DNA from: Planctomycetota bacterium
GTDB lineage: Bacteria > Planctomycetota > UBA8742 > UBA2392
DNA length: 64,000 nucleotides
Assembly: GCA_019186845.1 (NCBI GenBank)
Contig: JABARW010000022.1
Span: forward strand, 1-64,000
Reading direction: 5' to 3'
Below the pieces are notes generated by a model. The model did no database searches. It saw only the letters and a list, made by a program, of their open reading frames with translations, and was not told the DNA's origin. Position numbers and translations under genes: made by a program. Shown here piece after piece: positions 38,089 through 47,317 of the stretch; the stretch's first letter is position 1, and every line of letters begins with the position of its first letter.

Positions 38089-38111
38089 GATATAAGGATA
38101 TCGGAGTCCGA
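38089..38111. promoter_or_regulatory. Two adjacent palindromes in the NnrS promoter region
   Basis: GATAT-AAGG-ATATC (38089-38102) is a perfect 5-4-5 inverted repeat, the same spacing as FNR/NnrR-type boxes although the half-sites differ. TCGGA-G-TCCGA (38101-38111) overlaps it by two bases. Both lie 30-52 nt before the start at 38141 and are good operator candidates. Confidence 0.45.
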
Positions 38112-38140
38112 ATAACTGGTCAAGCGAAATGAGGCCGGCC

Positions 38141-40141
38141 ATGGCAACCGTAATCACCCCCGAAACCATGATTCCAGAGGCCATCAAGGCCCATCCCCAG
38201 CTTCGCGGTGTTCTGGACCAGTATGGTCTGAAAGGCTGTGGTGGAGAATTTGGACCCGCTGAGTCCATGGAGTTCTTTGCCAAGACCCACGGCGTAGACA
38301 GCGCCAGGCTTCTGAACGAACTCAATGCCGCCGTCGCGAACCCCAGGCTGGCCCCCGCCGTCGATTACAAGCCGTCCCTGGCCGACAGCATCTACCGTCG
38401 TTTCTTTCTGGGCGCCATCGGCGTCACGTTCACCGCCGGCGCGCTCTGGGGCGTGATCCTGCTCTGGCAGATTGCTTTTGCGGGCAAGTTCACCGCCCTG
38501 CCCATCAACGAGATCAACGCCCACGGCCACAGCCAGATCTACGGCTGGGTCGGCCTTATAATCATGGGCTACGCCTACCAGGCCTTCCCGCGCTTCAAGC
38601 ACGGCGCACTCTGGCGCCCCTCCCTGGCAGCGTTCAGCTTCGTGCTGATGCTCATGGGCATCGCGTTGCGGGTCGTGGGCGAGTATTTCGCCGTCAGCAT
38701 CCACCAGGGAACCATCCTGCTTTCGCCCCTTTGGTTCGGGCTGGGCATGCTGGGTTCTTGCCTTGAACTCATGGCCGCCCTGCTGTTCGTGCTGGTCATG
38801 GCCATGACCTACCGGACCATCGGCAAGCCGCTTGAAACCTACGACAAATGGGTCTTCGCGGCCGTGGGGTGGTTCGTGCTCGGCATCATCGGCGACGCCT
38901 TCCTGTATTACGCCACGGCGACCGCGCCCGACCGCGGGGCCCTGGTCAGTGCCGTGGCGGCCTATCAGTTACCCCTTCGCCAGGTGCAGCTCTACGGGCT
39001 GGCCACCATGATGATCCTGGGCGTGAGCCTCCGCTTCATGCCCCCGGTTTTCGGCTTTGCAGACCCCGGCGAAAAGCTCTACCGCCGTATGTTCTGGCCG
39101 CTGATATTGGGTGTGGCGGCGTCCTCCACGCTGTTTGTCGTCATGTTCAAGACCGGCGAGTTTCTGCGCGTGGGCATGGCCTATTACGCGGCCACTTTGC
39201 TGATCGTCGTTCCCAGCCTTTGGATCAGTCTCTCGTTCAGGCCATTTGGCAAGGTGACCGGCAACGACCGCAGCATCAAGTTCATCCGCGCCAGCCACTT
39301 CTGGTTCATGCTAAGCATGGTCATGCTGGCCCTGGAACCCTGGTACAACCGTCTGACGGGCCAGACCTTCAGCCACGCCTACCACGGCGCCATGATGCAC
39401 GCGCTGACCGTCGGCTTCATCAGCATGAGCATCCTGGGCGTGGGCGCCAAAGTCGTAGCCAACCTCTGCGGTGAAGACACCGCGCGCCTCAGCCGCCTCT
39501 GGCTCGTGTTCCTGCTCATCAATGCCGGCACGGCCCTGCGTGTAGGCAATCAGGTGCTGACGGACTTCGCCCCCGCCAGCTTCAACCTGCTTGGGATCTC
39601 GGGCCTCCTGATTCTGGCCGCGCTGGTGCTTTGGGCACAGCACATCCTTGTGATCATGTATCGTCCGCGCCAGGCCGCGCACGCCATGAACATCGAGAGT
39701 GTCACCATCGCGCCCCAGGCCCGCGTGGGTCTTGTGCTGCAACGCTGGCCCCACACTCTGGATGTATTCGTCAAGCACGGCTTTGGCCTGCTCAAGAATC
39801 CCGTCTTCCGCAACACCCTGGCCCGCAATGTCACACTCCAGCAGGCCTGCGAGTTCCAAAAGGTCGACCTGCTGCGCCTCATGGACGACCTGAACGAAGC
39901 CACCCGCGAGCGCGGCTCAGCCCCCGCGCCGGCCCACTCCTGCGCTTCCCTGGACCCCGGCCTGACCGTGGCCGAGGCCGCCCGACGTTACCCTGTGACC
40001 GTGCCCGTCTTCAGCGAACTGCATCTGGACGCCTGCTGCGGCGGCGCCGATACCATCGCCAACGCCGTCGAACACCACGGCCTGAAGCTCGAGGAAGTCA
40101 TGTTGCGCCTCAATCAGGCCATTGCCAAGGCCCACTCATGA
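38141..40141 (+). CDS. NnrS family heme-copper membrane protein with DUF1858 and ScdA_N-type domains
   Basis: About 666 residues. ATG at 38141 is preferred to 38129 for its GAGG site. Residues about 1-60 form a DUF1858-like module (ITPETMIPEAIKAHPQLRGV). The middle holds about 12 membrane helices of the NnrS family, with conserved His residues in NAHGHSQIYGWVGL and FSHAYHGAMMHALTVGF. After the last helix a second DUF1858-like stretch (LQRWPHTLDVFVKHGF) leads to a ScdA_N/DUF542 module with the diagnostic double Cys in LHLDACCGGADT (about 631). NnrS protects cells against nitric oxide. The downstream gene overlaps by 4 nt. Confidence 0.85.
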   Translation: MATVITPETMIPEAIKAHPQLRGVLDQYGLKGCGGEFGPAESMEFFAKTHGVDSARLLNELNAAVANPRLAPAVDYKPSLADSIYRRFFLGAIGVTFTAGALWGVILLWQIAFAGKFTALPINEINAHGHSQIYGWVGLIIMGYAYQAFPRFKHGALWRPSLAAFSFVLMLMGIALRVVGEYFAVSIHQGTILLSPLWFGLGMLGSCLELMAALLFVLVMAMTYRTIGKPLETYDKWVFAAVGWFVLGIIGDAFLYYATATAPDRGALVSAVAAYQLPLRQVQLYGLATMMILGVSLRFMPPVFGFADPGEKLYRRMFWPLILGVAASSTLFVVMFKTGEFLRVGMAYYAATLLIVVPSLWISLSFRPFGKVTGNDRSIKFIRASHFWFMLSMVMLALEPWYNRLTGQTFSHAYHGAMMHALTVGFISMSILGVGAKVVANLCGEDTARLSRLWLVFLLINAGTALRVGNQVLTDFAPASFNLLGISGLLILAALVLWAQHILVIMYRPRQAAHAMNIESVTIAPQARVGLVLQRWPHTLDVFVKHGFGLLKNPVFRNTLARNVTLQQACEFQKVDLLRLMDDLNEATRERGSAPAPAHSCASLDPGLTVAEAARRYPVTVPVFSELHLDACCGGADTIANAVEHHGLKLEEVMLRLNQAIAKAHS

Positions 40142-40755
40142 GTGACCTCCAACAGATTGCGCGCTCCACCGCGCCCATTGTCCTGCACGACGAGCTGGCC
40201 GCATACCTGGGATTCACGCCGCACCTGAGCTACACCCTGGAAGACGCGGGCAAGTTCGCCGGCCACCTCTGCCCCACCGTAGCCACCGCCTTTGAAATGG
40301 CCCGCCGCGCCCTGCTCGAACTCTGGGCAGACCAGACGCCTGAACGCGGGCACATCAAAGTTGACGTCGCCTCCCAGCCGGACTCCTTTGCCAACGGTCC
40401 CCTGGCCCAGGTCATAGGCTTTGTGACCGGCGCGGCCGGCGTCACGGGCTTCAAGGGCATCGCGGGCCGCTTCAACCGCCAGAACCTGCTGCATTTTGAC
40501 GCCAACCTCACGCCCTTTGGCAGCGTGACATTCACTCGCACTGACACCGGCGCAGCCGTACGCATCAGCGCCCTGGGTGAACGCATTCCCGGCGAGCCGG
40601 ACATGGCGCCGAACATGCGCGCGGCACTTTCCGGTGACGCCGAGGCGCTGCTCCGCTTTCAGGCGGCCTGGGCGCGGCGCGTGAAGTTTGTTGTGGAGCA
40701 CCCTGAGCAGATTCTTGATGTCCAACATCTCAACCCAACCGGGAGCCGGTCTTGA
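40138..40755 (+). CDS. FmdE-like protein of the nitric-oxide operon
   Basis: A 205-residue soluble protein whose ATG overlaps the NnrS stop (ATGA). The N-terminal part has the FmdE-type signature AGKFAGHLCPTVATAFEMA at about 38-56; in FmdE proteins the GHxCP motif binds metal. The later conserved Cys-Asp of many FmdE proteins is replaced by SQPDSF, so the metal site may differ. Its role is unknown. Tight coupling to NnrS and the hemerythrin gene suggests it belongs to the same nitrosative-stress response rather than to methanofuran metabolism. Confidence 0.68.
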   Translation: MSDLQQIARSTAPIVLHDELAAYLGFTPHLSYTLEDAGKFAGHLCPTVATAFEMARRALLELWADQTPERGHIKVDVASQPDSFANGPLAQVIGFVTGAAGVTGFKGIAGRFNRQNLLHFDANLTPFGSVTFTRTDTGAAVRISALGERIPGEPDMAPNMRAALSGDAEALLRFQAAWARRVKFVVEHPEQILDVQHLNPTGSRS

Positions 40756-41309
40756 GCCTCTCTCCTGAACGCGAGCCCCTGGTCCTCCTGGTCGGCGCCC
40801 ATCGCGAACTGAAGCAGCACCTGCACGCACTGGTTCGCGCAGGACGCCTGCTGGTACTCGGCCGCGGAGACCTCTCCCTCGCCGCGCAGATCTCGCGCGC
40901 CCTGCGCTTTCTGGCCGTTGATGTGCCCCTGCACGCGCGCGATGAGGAAGAGTCCCTGCTTCCGCGCCTGCGCGCCAAGCTCAAAGACCCCCAGAGCCAC
41001 TTCGCCTACCTGCTGGAGCACATCGAGAAAGACCACGCCGAACTGGCCCAGATTCATACCCAGTTTGACCAGACAGCCCGCAAGCTGGTCGCCCGCATCC
41101 CCTTTGAAGGCTGCCCCGCCCGCAAGGACCTCGAGCCCGACCTCAAGCTCTTCCGCGGCCAGGCCAACGAACTGCTCAACATCTACACCAGCCACATGCT
41201 CGTTGAAGAGCGCGACATCTTCCCGGCCCTCTCCATCATCTTCACCCCGGCCGAACGTGAGGACATCGCCCGCGAACTCGCCGACCGGCGCGGCTACGCC
41301 CTGGCGTGA
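40752..41309 (+). CDS. Hemerythrin (HHE) domain protein
   Basis: A 185-residue four-helix diiron protein starting at TTG 40752, overlapping the preceding stop (TTGA). Iron ligands appear in order: HRELKQHLH, VPLHARDEEESLLP, EHIEKDHAEL and YTSHMLVEERDIFP, i.e. the H, HxxxE, H and HxxxE/D pattern of hemerythrin-like proteins. It resembles the C-terminal half of ScdA/YtfE, which repairs iron-sulfur centres damaged by nitric oxide. The ScdA N-terminal module is found instead at the end of the NnrS protein two genes upstream. Confidence 0.87.
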   Translation: MSLSPEREPLVLLVGAHRELKQHLHALVRAGRLLVLGRGDLSLAAQISRALRFLAVDVPLHARDEEESLLPRLRAKLKDPQSHFAYLLEHIEKDHAELAQIHTQFDQTARKLVARIPFEGCPARKDLEPDLKLFRGQANELLNIYTSHMLVEERDIFPALSIIFTPAEREDIARELADRRGYALA

Positions 41310-41360
41310 CGGCCCGCATCAAGTCCTTGTCCCCCTGGCGCCGTAGCGGCGATGCCGCGC

Positions 41361-42860
41361 CTATATGCCAACGGCGCGCAGGGCGTTGTAGCCGCGCTCA
41401 ATCCAGTCGCGCAGTCTTGCCTGGGCAACCGCGAGGGCCTGTCGCTGCTGCGTCGCGGCGAGGTTTCTGGCCTGAACGGCGTAAAGGTCAATGGTGACCG
41501 TGCGGTCGCGGGGCACCACATCAAGCTGCGCCTGGGCCCGCTCGGCCTCTGCCGCACCTTTGCCGCACAGACGCGCCACCTGAGCGTGATGAATGGACAG
41601 CATGGCAGACTTGAGATGAGGCGAATTGACCTGGGGCGGGGATTCCCGCCCCAGGGTTTCGAACTGCCGCAGCAGGGCAGGGCGCGGGCGTGTCAGGGCC
41701 GTCAGAAGCAGGCGGCTGCGGCAGGCCTCGTACTCGTTGGGTGGAATCTGATGTTCGGCGGTACCGATAGAGTGCTCGACACAGGCGCGCAGTTCGTCGG
41801 CATCCTCGAGCAGGCAGGCATGACGCAGCAGCACGCGGGAACGGCCCCGTGAAGGATAGGAACGTGCCCGCGCCTCGGCGATGCTGCACAGCCCTGCCAG
41901 CAACTCCGCCCGCAGCAGCAGTATGGACGCAAAGGAACGCTGCCCGGCGGCCAGAAGGCCAAAGGCACGCTGAATGCCTGCGAGGCCGGACTCAAGGTCT
42001 CCCAGCTCAACGTCAAAGGAGCCCCCGATGACGCAGAGTTCAACAAAGCCCAGTCCTTGTCGCGCCTCGTCTGCGGCCAGTTCAATGGCGGCGCGGCAGA
42101 TGCGGCGACCCTCGACAAATCGCCCGCTGTCGCGCAGGGCCAGTGCCAGGCTGGCTGCCTGGGAGCAGGAGGCGTCGTCCTTGAGTGCGCCGTCGCGGAG
42201 CTTGCGCGCAAACAGCCGGAGATGAAATGCAAGTCCGGCATCCACACGGCCCAGCAGGTGCTCATGCATGGCCTGCTGGTTGTCCAGCTCCCAGAGCAAC
42301 TCTTCGTCGTCACAGAACTTCGCAGCCTGCAGGCAGGCGCGACGCAGTCCGGCGGCGCGCTCGAGCTCCATGTGCGAGCAGAGGCTGGAGTAGCGATCGA
42401 GCAGATGCTTGAGCACGGGTCGCGTCTGGGCGTTGATGCGCTCGCGCAGCCGATCGTAGGAGCCCAGGGCGTCGCTGAGTTTTCGCAGGGCCTTTTCCTG
42501 CTCCTTGCCCGTAAGGGCGCCCAGTCGCACCCGCGCCACGGCGTCCATGGCCTCCACCATCATCAGCAGTTCGCCGCCGACGCGGCCCGCTCCGCTGTCC
42601 ACCTCGGTGAGCAGCGCGCCGCCGGCGCCCACGAGCAACCAGGCCGGATTGACCTCAAAGGCCTCGACCAGCGCAGCACAGAACTCGGCTGGGATTTTGC
42701 CGGTGTTCATGTAACGGTGAACGTTGGTCAGTGGCGTGCGGGTGCGGCGGGCGATCTCTGACTGGGCAAAGCGCGCCCGAAGCTCCCTCAGGCGCGCGCG
42801 GATGGCACGCTGATACGCAGCGGGCCCGTCTCCCCCGGGTTTCCGATTCTCGAATGCCAT
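41361..42860 (-). CDS. HTH transcription regulator with TPR-like sensor region
   Basis: A 499-residue protein. An N-terminal helix-turn-helix of the Cro/CI kind (RFAQSEIARRTRTPLTNVHR, about 30-50) is followed by PAEFCAALVEAFEVNPAWLL, as in XRE regulators. The rest is all helical and degenerate TPR-like, similar in layout to peptide-sensing regulators. ATG at 42860 with a GGGGG site is chosen. It is divergent from the large sorted surface protein across 119 nt, where two 8-bp palindromes with a GTAC core (ATGTACAT at 42901, CAGTACTG at 42924) are candidate operators. Confidence 0.78.
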   Translation of the reverse strand: MAFENRKPGGDGPAAYQRAIRARLRELRARFAQSEIARRTRTPLTNVHRYMNTGKIPAEFCAALVEAFEVNPAWLLVGAGGALLTEVDSGAGRVGGELLMMVEAMDAVARVRLGALTGKEQEKALRKLSDALGSYDRLRERINAQTRPVLKHLLDRYSSLCSHMELERAAGLRRACLQAAKFCDDEELLWELDNQQAMHEHLLGRVDAGLAFHLRLFARKLRDGALKDDASCSQAASLALALRDSGRFVEGRRICRAAIELAADEARQGLGFVELCVIGGSFDVELGDLESGLAGIQRAFGLLAAGQRSFASILLLRAELLAGLCSIAEARARSYPSRGRSRVLLRHACLLEDADELRACVEHSIGTAEHQIPPNEYEACRSRLLLTALTRPRPALLRQFETLGRESPPQVNSPHLKSAMLSIHHAQVARLCGKGAAEAERAQAQLDVVPRDRTVTIDLYAVQARNLAATQQRQALAVAQARLRDWIERGYNALRAVGI

Positions 42861-42900
42861 GGGCGCCCCCTTCTGATTCCGGAAGTGAAAGTGGCGTCGA

Positions 42901-42931
42901 ATGTACATCCTTTCTTCCGCTTTCAGTACTG
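42901..42931. promoter_or_regulatory. Pair of GTAC-core palindromes in divergent promoter region
   Basis: ATGTACAT (42901-42908) and CAGTACTG (42924-42931) are exact 8-bp palindromes with centres 23 bp apart, about two helical turns, between the HTH regulator and the surface-protein gene. This would suit a dimeric HTH protein. Confidence 0.3.
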
Positions 42932-42979
42932 TGAACGCGCGACGGCAGAGCGCCGCGCAGAAAACCGGGAGAGAAAACC

Positions 42980-45900
42980 ATGGGGATGTCGAGGCTGATG
43001 CTGTTGCTGGCGGCGGGCCTGGCGGCGGGCGCGCTTTGCGCCCAGGCGGACTTCGGTGACGCGCCGGCCTCGTACGGGCTGATGGAGGCCGAGCAGGTGA
43101 CCGGCGGGCTGGGCGTCGGCTACACCGTGGACTTGACCAACCCGGTCACGCCGTCCTGGAGCGGCGACAGCGACGACTGCGTCGTGGGCGCGCCGCTGTG
43201 GGATTCCTGGTCGTCCTCCAACAGCCTGACGATCCACGTGACCCAGCCGGGGCACCTGATCATCTGGGTGGATGCCGACGACAACGGCCACTGGTCCACC
43301 GACGAACGCTACAACTACTTCCCCGGACAGGAAATCGGCTACCCCGGATCTTACACCATCACGGGCATCGTCATTCGCGCCAACCAGAGCTTCGCGCGCA
43401 ATGGGGCAAACAAGGTGGCCGTGCGCATCACTTTGCAGGACAACATCGGCGGCGCGCCCAACTTCAGCCCCACGGGCTCCTTCTACTTCGGTGAAGTGGA
43501 GGACTGGCTCATTGACGTGGAACCGGCGAAGTTCGTCGTATCAACAGAGACCCTTCGGACCGCCGTAGAGGGCAAGCCCTTCAACTTCATGCTTAACGCG
43601 CGCAACGGCACGCCGCCTTACACATGGTCAATGACCGGCGGCGCGCTGCCCGCCCAGATGAGCCTGACCCAGACCGGCGACCAGTTCGCACTTTCTGGAA
43701 CGCCCGGGCCCGGCAGCGGCACAGGCGCCGTGAACTACGCGTTCAATGTGCAGGTGAGTGACGCCTTGTCCCGGACGGCCATCCGCACGCTGATACTGCG
43801 CGTGCTGCCGCCGCCCTATGCGTTGCCCTTTACGGACTCGTTTTCCACAGCGACAGGCTGGACCCTGGGCAACACCTGGGTGCGCGGCCCGGCGACGGCC
43901 TACACCTCCAACGGCCAGAGCTGGGACGGCTGGCCGGCCTGCGAGCCCGCCGTGGACGCTACGCCCTCAAGCAGCGACAACATGATCCTGGCAGACTCGC
44001 CGGGGGCATCACGCCCGGACATGATGCCGACGCCCGCCTGGGCCGTATCGCCCATCTTTGACTGCAGCGGGGTGGCCAGCGTGGAGTTGCGCTTTCAGCG
44101 CTGGCTTTCAGCCTCACACTGGAACTATGACCGCGTCCGCGTGCAGGTCACCAGCGACGGCGCCACCTGGGTCGATGTCTGGAACAACAACTTTCCCTAC
44201 GGCTGGAACGCCGTGGCCGACTTCTCGTGGACGCCGCACAGCCACGACATCAGCAGCGTGGCTGCCAATCAGCCCCGGGTGCAGGTCCGGTTCGGCATCG
44301 GCGCCTGCAACATGCCGCAATATCTTCAGCTCTATGGGCAGTTTGAGCGCTTCACCGGCTGGTGCATCGATGACGTGATCATCCGCGAGAAGCCCGCGGC
44401 CCAGGTCATCACGGCGCAGAACTTCAATGTCGCCACCACAAGCAGCTACTTCGACCCCACGGCCCAGCAGACCATCGCCCTGCTCTATCCCCAGAACCTG
44501 TACTCTTTCTCGGTCAGTGTCAGCAACGCTTCCAGTCATTCCGTGACGCTCACCGGCATGGAAGTCGGAACGCGCCAATACGGCCCCGGGGGATTCTACG
44601 GTACCCAGGGAAGCTGGGTGAACGTGGGGTCGTGGTCCCTGGCGCTTCCCGTCGTGGTGGCGCCCGGCGCCTCGCAGGTTCTTTCGGGCCAGTTGCTGGC
44701 GGGGTTCGTGCCGGCCATCCTGGCCAACAAGGCCCTGGACGCCACGATCTACCTTTACGGCCTGGAGTCCGCGACAGGGCGGCCTCTGCAGGCGACGGCC
44801 ACGTTCCGCTTCGGTATGAACCTCTCGCCGCAGCCCGGCCTGCACGTTTACGAAGTTCAGGTCGGCGGTGTCGAGGTCTTCAACGGCGCCACGCCCGCGG
44901 GCCTGCGCGACTTCGGCAACGTGATCGCGGGCCAGAGCGGCAACTGGCTGAACATCGTTCAGAAGAATACGGGCAGCAACCCCGTGAATCTGGTGCAGGC
45001 CGTCATTTCGGGCCCAGATGCCGCGTCGTTCCAGATCAACCAGAGCGGATTCCAGAGCCCCATCGTGAATCAGACCGGCTCCATGGCCTGGTTTTCGCTG
45101 CGCTTTGCGCCGGCCACCCCGGGCCTCAAGGTGGCAACCGTCTCGTTCGTGCACGATGCCGCAAACACGGCCACGCCGTTTTCCTTCGAAATCAGGGGCT
45201 ACGGTGCAGCCAACATACCCGTCTTGAGCATCACGGAAGCAGGCTCTGGCGCAGGCATTGCTTATGGCTCGCCGGCAGTGGGCGGGCGCGACTTCGGCCA
45301 GGTCGATGTCAGCGCCGGTCCCTCTGCACCCCTGACGATCCTGATCGAGAACCGAGGCACGCAGCTTCTGGTGCTAGGCAGCCCCCAGATCAGCGGCAGC
45401 GCGGACTTCACGCTTCAAAGCGCATCCATGAGCGGTTCTCTGGCGCCGGGCGCCATCACACAATTCGAGGTCACGTTTGACCCTTCGGCCATCGGCTTGC
45501 GCCAAGCTACGGTAAGCCTTTCCCACAATGACCCCAACGCAGGCCAGCCTTTCACCTTTGACGTCGCCGGCTTTGGCATCGTGAATGCGCCCATCATGTT
45601 GGTCGCCGAGGGCAGCGGCGCGCAGGTATCTCCGGGCGCGGCACCGACTGGGGCTCTCGCGTTTGGCCCGCTGGACGTCGGCTCCGGTGCCCTGGGGCCC
45701 GTATCCATCGTGGTTCGCAATCTGGGCTGGCAGGACCTTGTGCTGGGGCAGCCCCTTCTGACGGGGCCCAACACCCAGGATTTCGTGCTGGATACAACGG
45801 GAATGAGCCTGACGCTGGGCCACCAGCAGAGCACGATCATCCGCCTGAGTTTTGACCCCGTCAGCAAGGGGCCCAAGTTCGCCTCGCTGTCTTTCACGCA

Positions 45901-46372
45901 CAATGATGGCGCGGCACCCAGCCCCTTCGTGATCAACATGAGCGGCCTGGGCGTGGATGTGGCCGGCGTCGTCTTCGTGACCAGCGCGCTGCCTCAGGGG
46001 CAGGAGACTTTGGCCTACGACTTCAGCATTCAGGCTTCCGGGGGCACGGGCCCCTATACCTTCTCACTGGTATCAGGGGCGCCGCCCGCGGGGCTTCAAC
46101 TGGGGGCCGACGGTCGCCTTTGGGGGGTGCCTGCGGTCCATGGCATCTTTTCCTTCCGCGTGCGCGTGAAGGACAGTCTGGCCGGCACCGAAGAAAAGAA
46201 CTTCCAGTTGAACGTCCAGCCCGCGCCCGGTGCCTTGTTTGACTCTCCCGCACAGATGGGCGGCGGCTGTACCTCAGGCGAGGGGCGGGGCCTGGCCCTC
46301 CTGGTACTGGGACTGCTGGCCATGCTCGTGGCGGCCCTGCGACACCGCAGGGCCCTTCAGCGCCGCCCGTGA
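42980..46372 (+). CDS. Large secreted multidomain protein with C-terminal sorting tail
   Basis: An 1130-residue surface protein. Signal peptide to about residue 24. An N-terminal domain begins DFGDAPASYG and ends in the GEVEDW motif (about 170) of the GEVED domain family. A putative Ig (He_PIG) domain follows (about 185-275), then a beta-jelly-roll-like region (about 285-475), a region with three choice-of-anchor D units (about 620-1000, repeats such as VGGRDFGQVDVSAG), a second putative Ig domain (about 1000-1085) and a tail with GGGC-T-S-G (Cys about 1096), a helix and an Arg-rich end. It is probably an anchored adhesin or matrix protein. Confidence 0.85.
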   Translation: MGMSRLMLLLAAGLAAGALCAQADFGDAPASYGLMEAEQVTGGLGVGYTVDLTNPVTPSWSGDSDDCVVGAPLWDSWSSSNSLTIHVTQPGHLIIWVDADDNGHWSTDERYNYFPGQEIGYPGSYTITGIVIRANQSFARNGANKVAVRITLQDNIGGAPNFSPTGSFYFGEVEDWLIDVEPAKFVVSTETLRTAVEGKPFNFMLNARNGTPPYTWSMTGGALPAQMSLTQTGDQFALSGTPGPGSGTGAVNYAFNVQVSDALSRTAIRTLILRVLPPPYALPFTDSFSTATGWTLGNTWVRGPATAYTSNGQSWDGWPACEPAVDATPSSSDNMILADSPGASRPDMMPTPAWAVSPIFDCSGVASVELRFQRWLSASHWNYDRVRVQVTSDGATWVDVWNNNFPYGWNAVADFSWTPHSHDISSVAANQPRVQVRFGIGACNMPQYLQLYGQFERFTGWCIDDVIIREKPAAQVITAQNFNVATTSSYFDPTAQQTIALLYPQNLYSFSVSVSNASSHSVTLTGMEVGTRQYGPGGFYGTQGSWVNVGSWSLALPVVVAPGASQVLSGQLLAGFVPAILANKALDATIYLYGLESATGRPLQATATFRFGMNLSPQPGLHVYEVQVGGVEVFNGATPAGLRDFGNVIAGQSGNWLNIVQKNTGSNPVNLVQAVISGPDAASFQINQSGFQSPIVNQTGSMAWFSLRFAPATPGLKVATVSFVHDAANTATPFSFEIRGYGAANIPVLSITEAGSGAGIAYGSPAVGGRDFGQVDVSAGPSAPLTILIENRGTQLLVLGSPQISGSADFTLQSASMSGSLAPGAITQFEVTFDPSAIGLRQATVSLSHNDPNAGQPFTFDVAGFGIVNAPIMLVAEGSGAQVSPGAAPTGALAFGPLDVGSGALGPVSIVVRNLGWQDLVLGQPLLTGPNTQDFVLDTTGMSLTLGHQQSTIIRLSFDPVSKGPKFASLSFTHNDGAAPSPFVINMSGLGVDVAGVVFVTSALPQGQETLAYDFSIQASGGTGPYTFSLVSGAPPAGLQLGADGRLWGVPAVHGIFSFRVRVKDSLAGTEEKNFQLNVQPAPGALFDSPAQMGGGCTSGEGRGLALLVLGLLAMLVAALRHRRALQRRP

Positions 46373-47307
46373 TCCGGGCCGGCTTCGTCGGAGTCCGCGT
46401 CGTCGGCGTAGCTCCATTGAGGGTCGGAGGGATAGAGCTTCTCCTGCTCTTCCCAGTGCCGGAGGATGTCGTGGCCTCGCTTGCGACGCTTGAGCCAAAG
46501 GATCAGGGCCAGCAGCCCCGCGATGGAAAACAGCATCCACCACCAGTTGGCCCCCAGAAACAGGATCAGGGCGTTCTGGCGCTTGCGGGACAGTTCACCC
46601 AGGGCGGCTTGCTCAAAGACCGAGAGTTCTTCGCCGCAGGCCGCGCTAAACGCGGCCGAAAAACCGACGCCTGGGGGCCGCAGCCGGCGGAGCAGGTCAC
46701 GCAGTTTGTCCTCGCCGTGCCGGGCCACGATGAACTCGACGACATTGCGCGCCTGTTTGTAAGCGGCGCCTGCGTCGCGGGGGTCTCGCAGGCCCAGGCT
46801 GAGATCGTCGAGGCTGGCAAACTCGGGCGGAAGCTGGGCCGTCGCGGCTTCGATCAAGGCGTCCAGCGCGACGGACTCCACCCATTGGGCCACGCCCTCC
46901 TCAAACCAGAGAGGGCGCTTGCTTTGCAGTGATGACCCGAGCACAAGGTGGGCCACTTCGTGGCGCAGCACCCCCAACTCAGAGAGCCTGCGCTCATCGA
47001 TGACCGCGAGATTGAGCACGATCCTGCGCAATGCGGGCAGGGCATAGCCCAACACGTTTTCGGCAGACATCGAGACACCATCCGCCGCGGCAATCTGACC
47101 AAAGCGCTGCGCGTCGCCGCAGAGGGTGAGCTCAAGCCGGCCGTCGTCTTGCAGGCCCGTTTTGGCGCTGACGTGAGCGAAGGCCTCATCGACGGCGTTT
47201 TCGACGCGCAGCTTGCGGGAGTGGCTGACATCCATGGCCACGACGCTGACTTCACGCGCGCAGAGCGGCGCCGCCAGCAGTGTCAGGATGAGCAGCCAGC
47301 GCGTCAT
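46357..47307 (-). CDS. Secreted/membrane zinc metallopeptidase (gluzincin, peptidase MA-like)
   Basis: A 316-residue protein with a signal peptide (LLILTLLAAPLCA). The zinc site is LRHEVAHLVLG (HExxH, about 117-121) with the downstream Glu in WFEEGVAQWVE, the peptidase MA/M48-related gluzincin layout. After the catalytic domain comes a membrane helix (WWWMLFSIAGLLALILWL, about 255-275) and a basic then acidic tail inside the cell. Its 3' end overlaps that of the convergent surface gene by 16 nt. ATG at 47307 is 10 nt after the stop of the upstream gene, so the two are coupled. Confidence 0.82.
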   Translation of the reverse strand: MTRWLLILTLLAAPLCAREVSVVAMDVSHSRKLRVENAVDEAFAHVSAKTGLQDDGRLELTLCGDAQRFGQIAAADGVSMSAENVLGYALPALRRIVLNLAVIDERRLSELGVLRHEVAHLVLGSSLQSKRPLWFEEGVAQWVESVALDALIEAATAQLPPEFASLDDLSLGLRDPRDAGAAYKQARNVVEFIVARHGEDKLRDLLRRLRPPGVGFSAAFSAACGEELSVFEQAALGELSRKRQNALILFLGANWWWMLFSIAGLLALILWLKRRKRGHDILRHWEEQEKLYPSDPQWSYADDADSDEAGPDHGRR

Positions 47308-47317
47308 GGGGCGGCGC

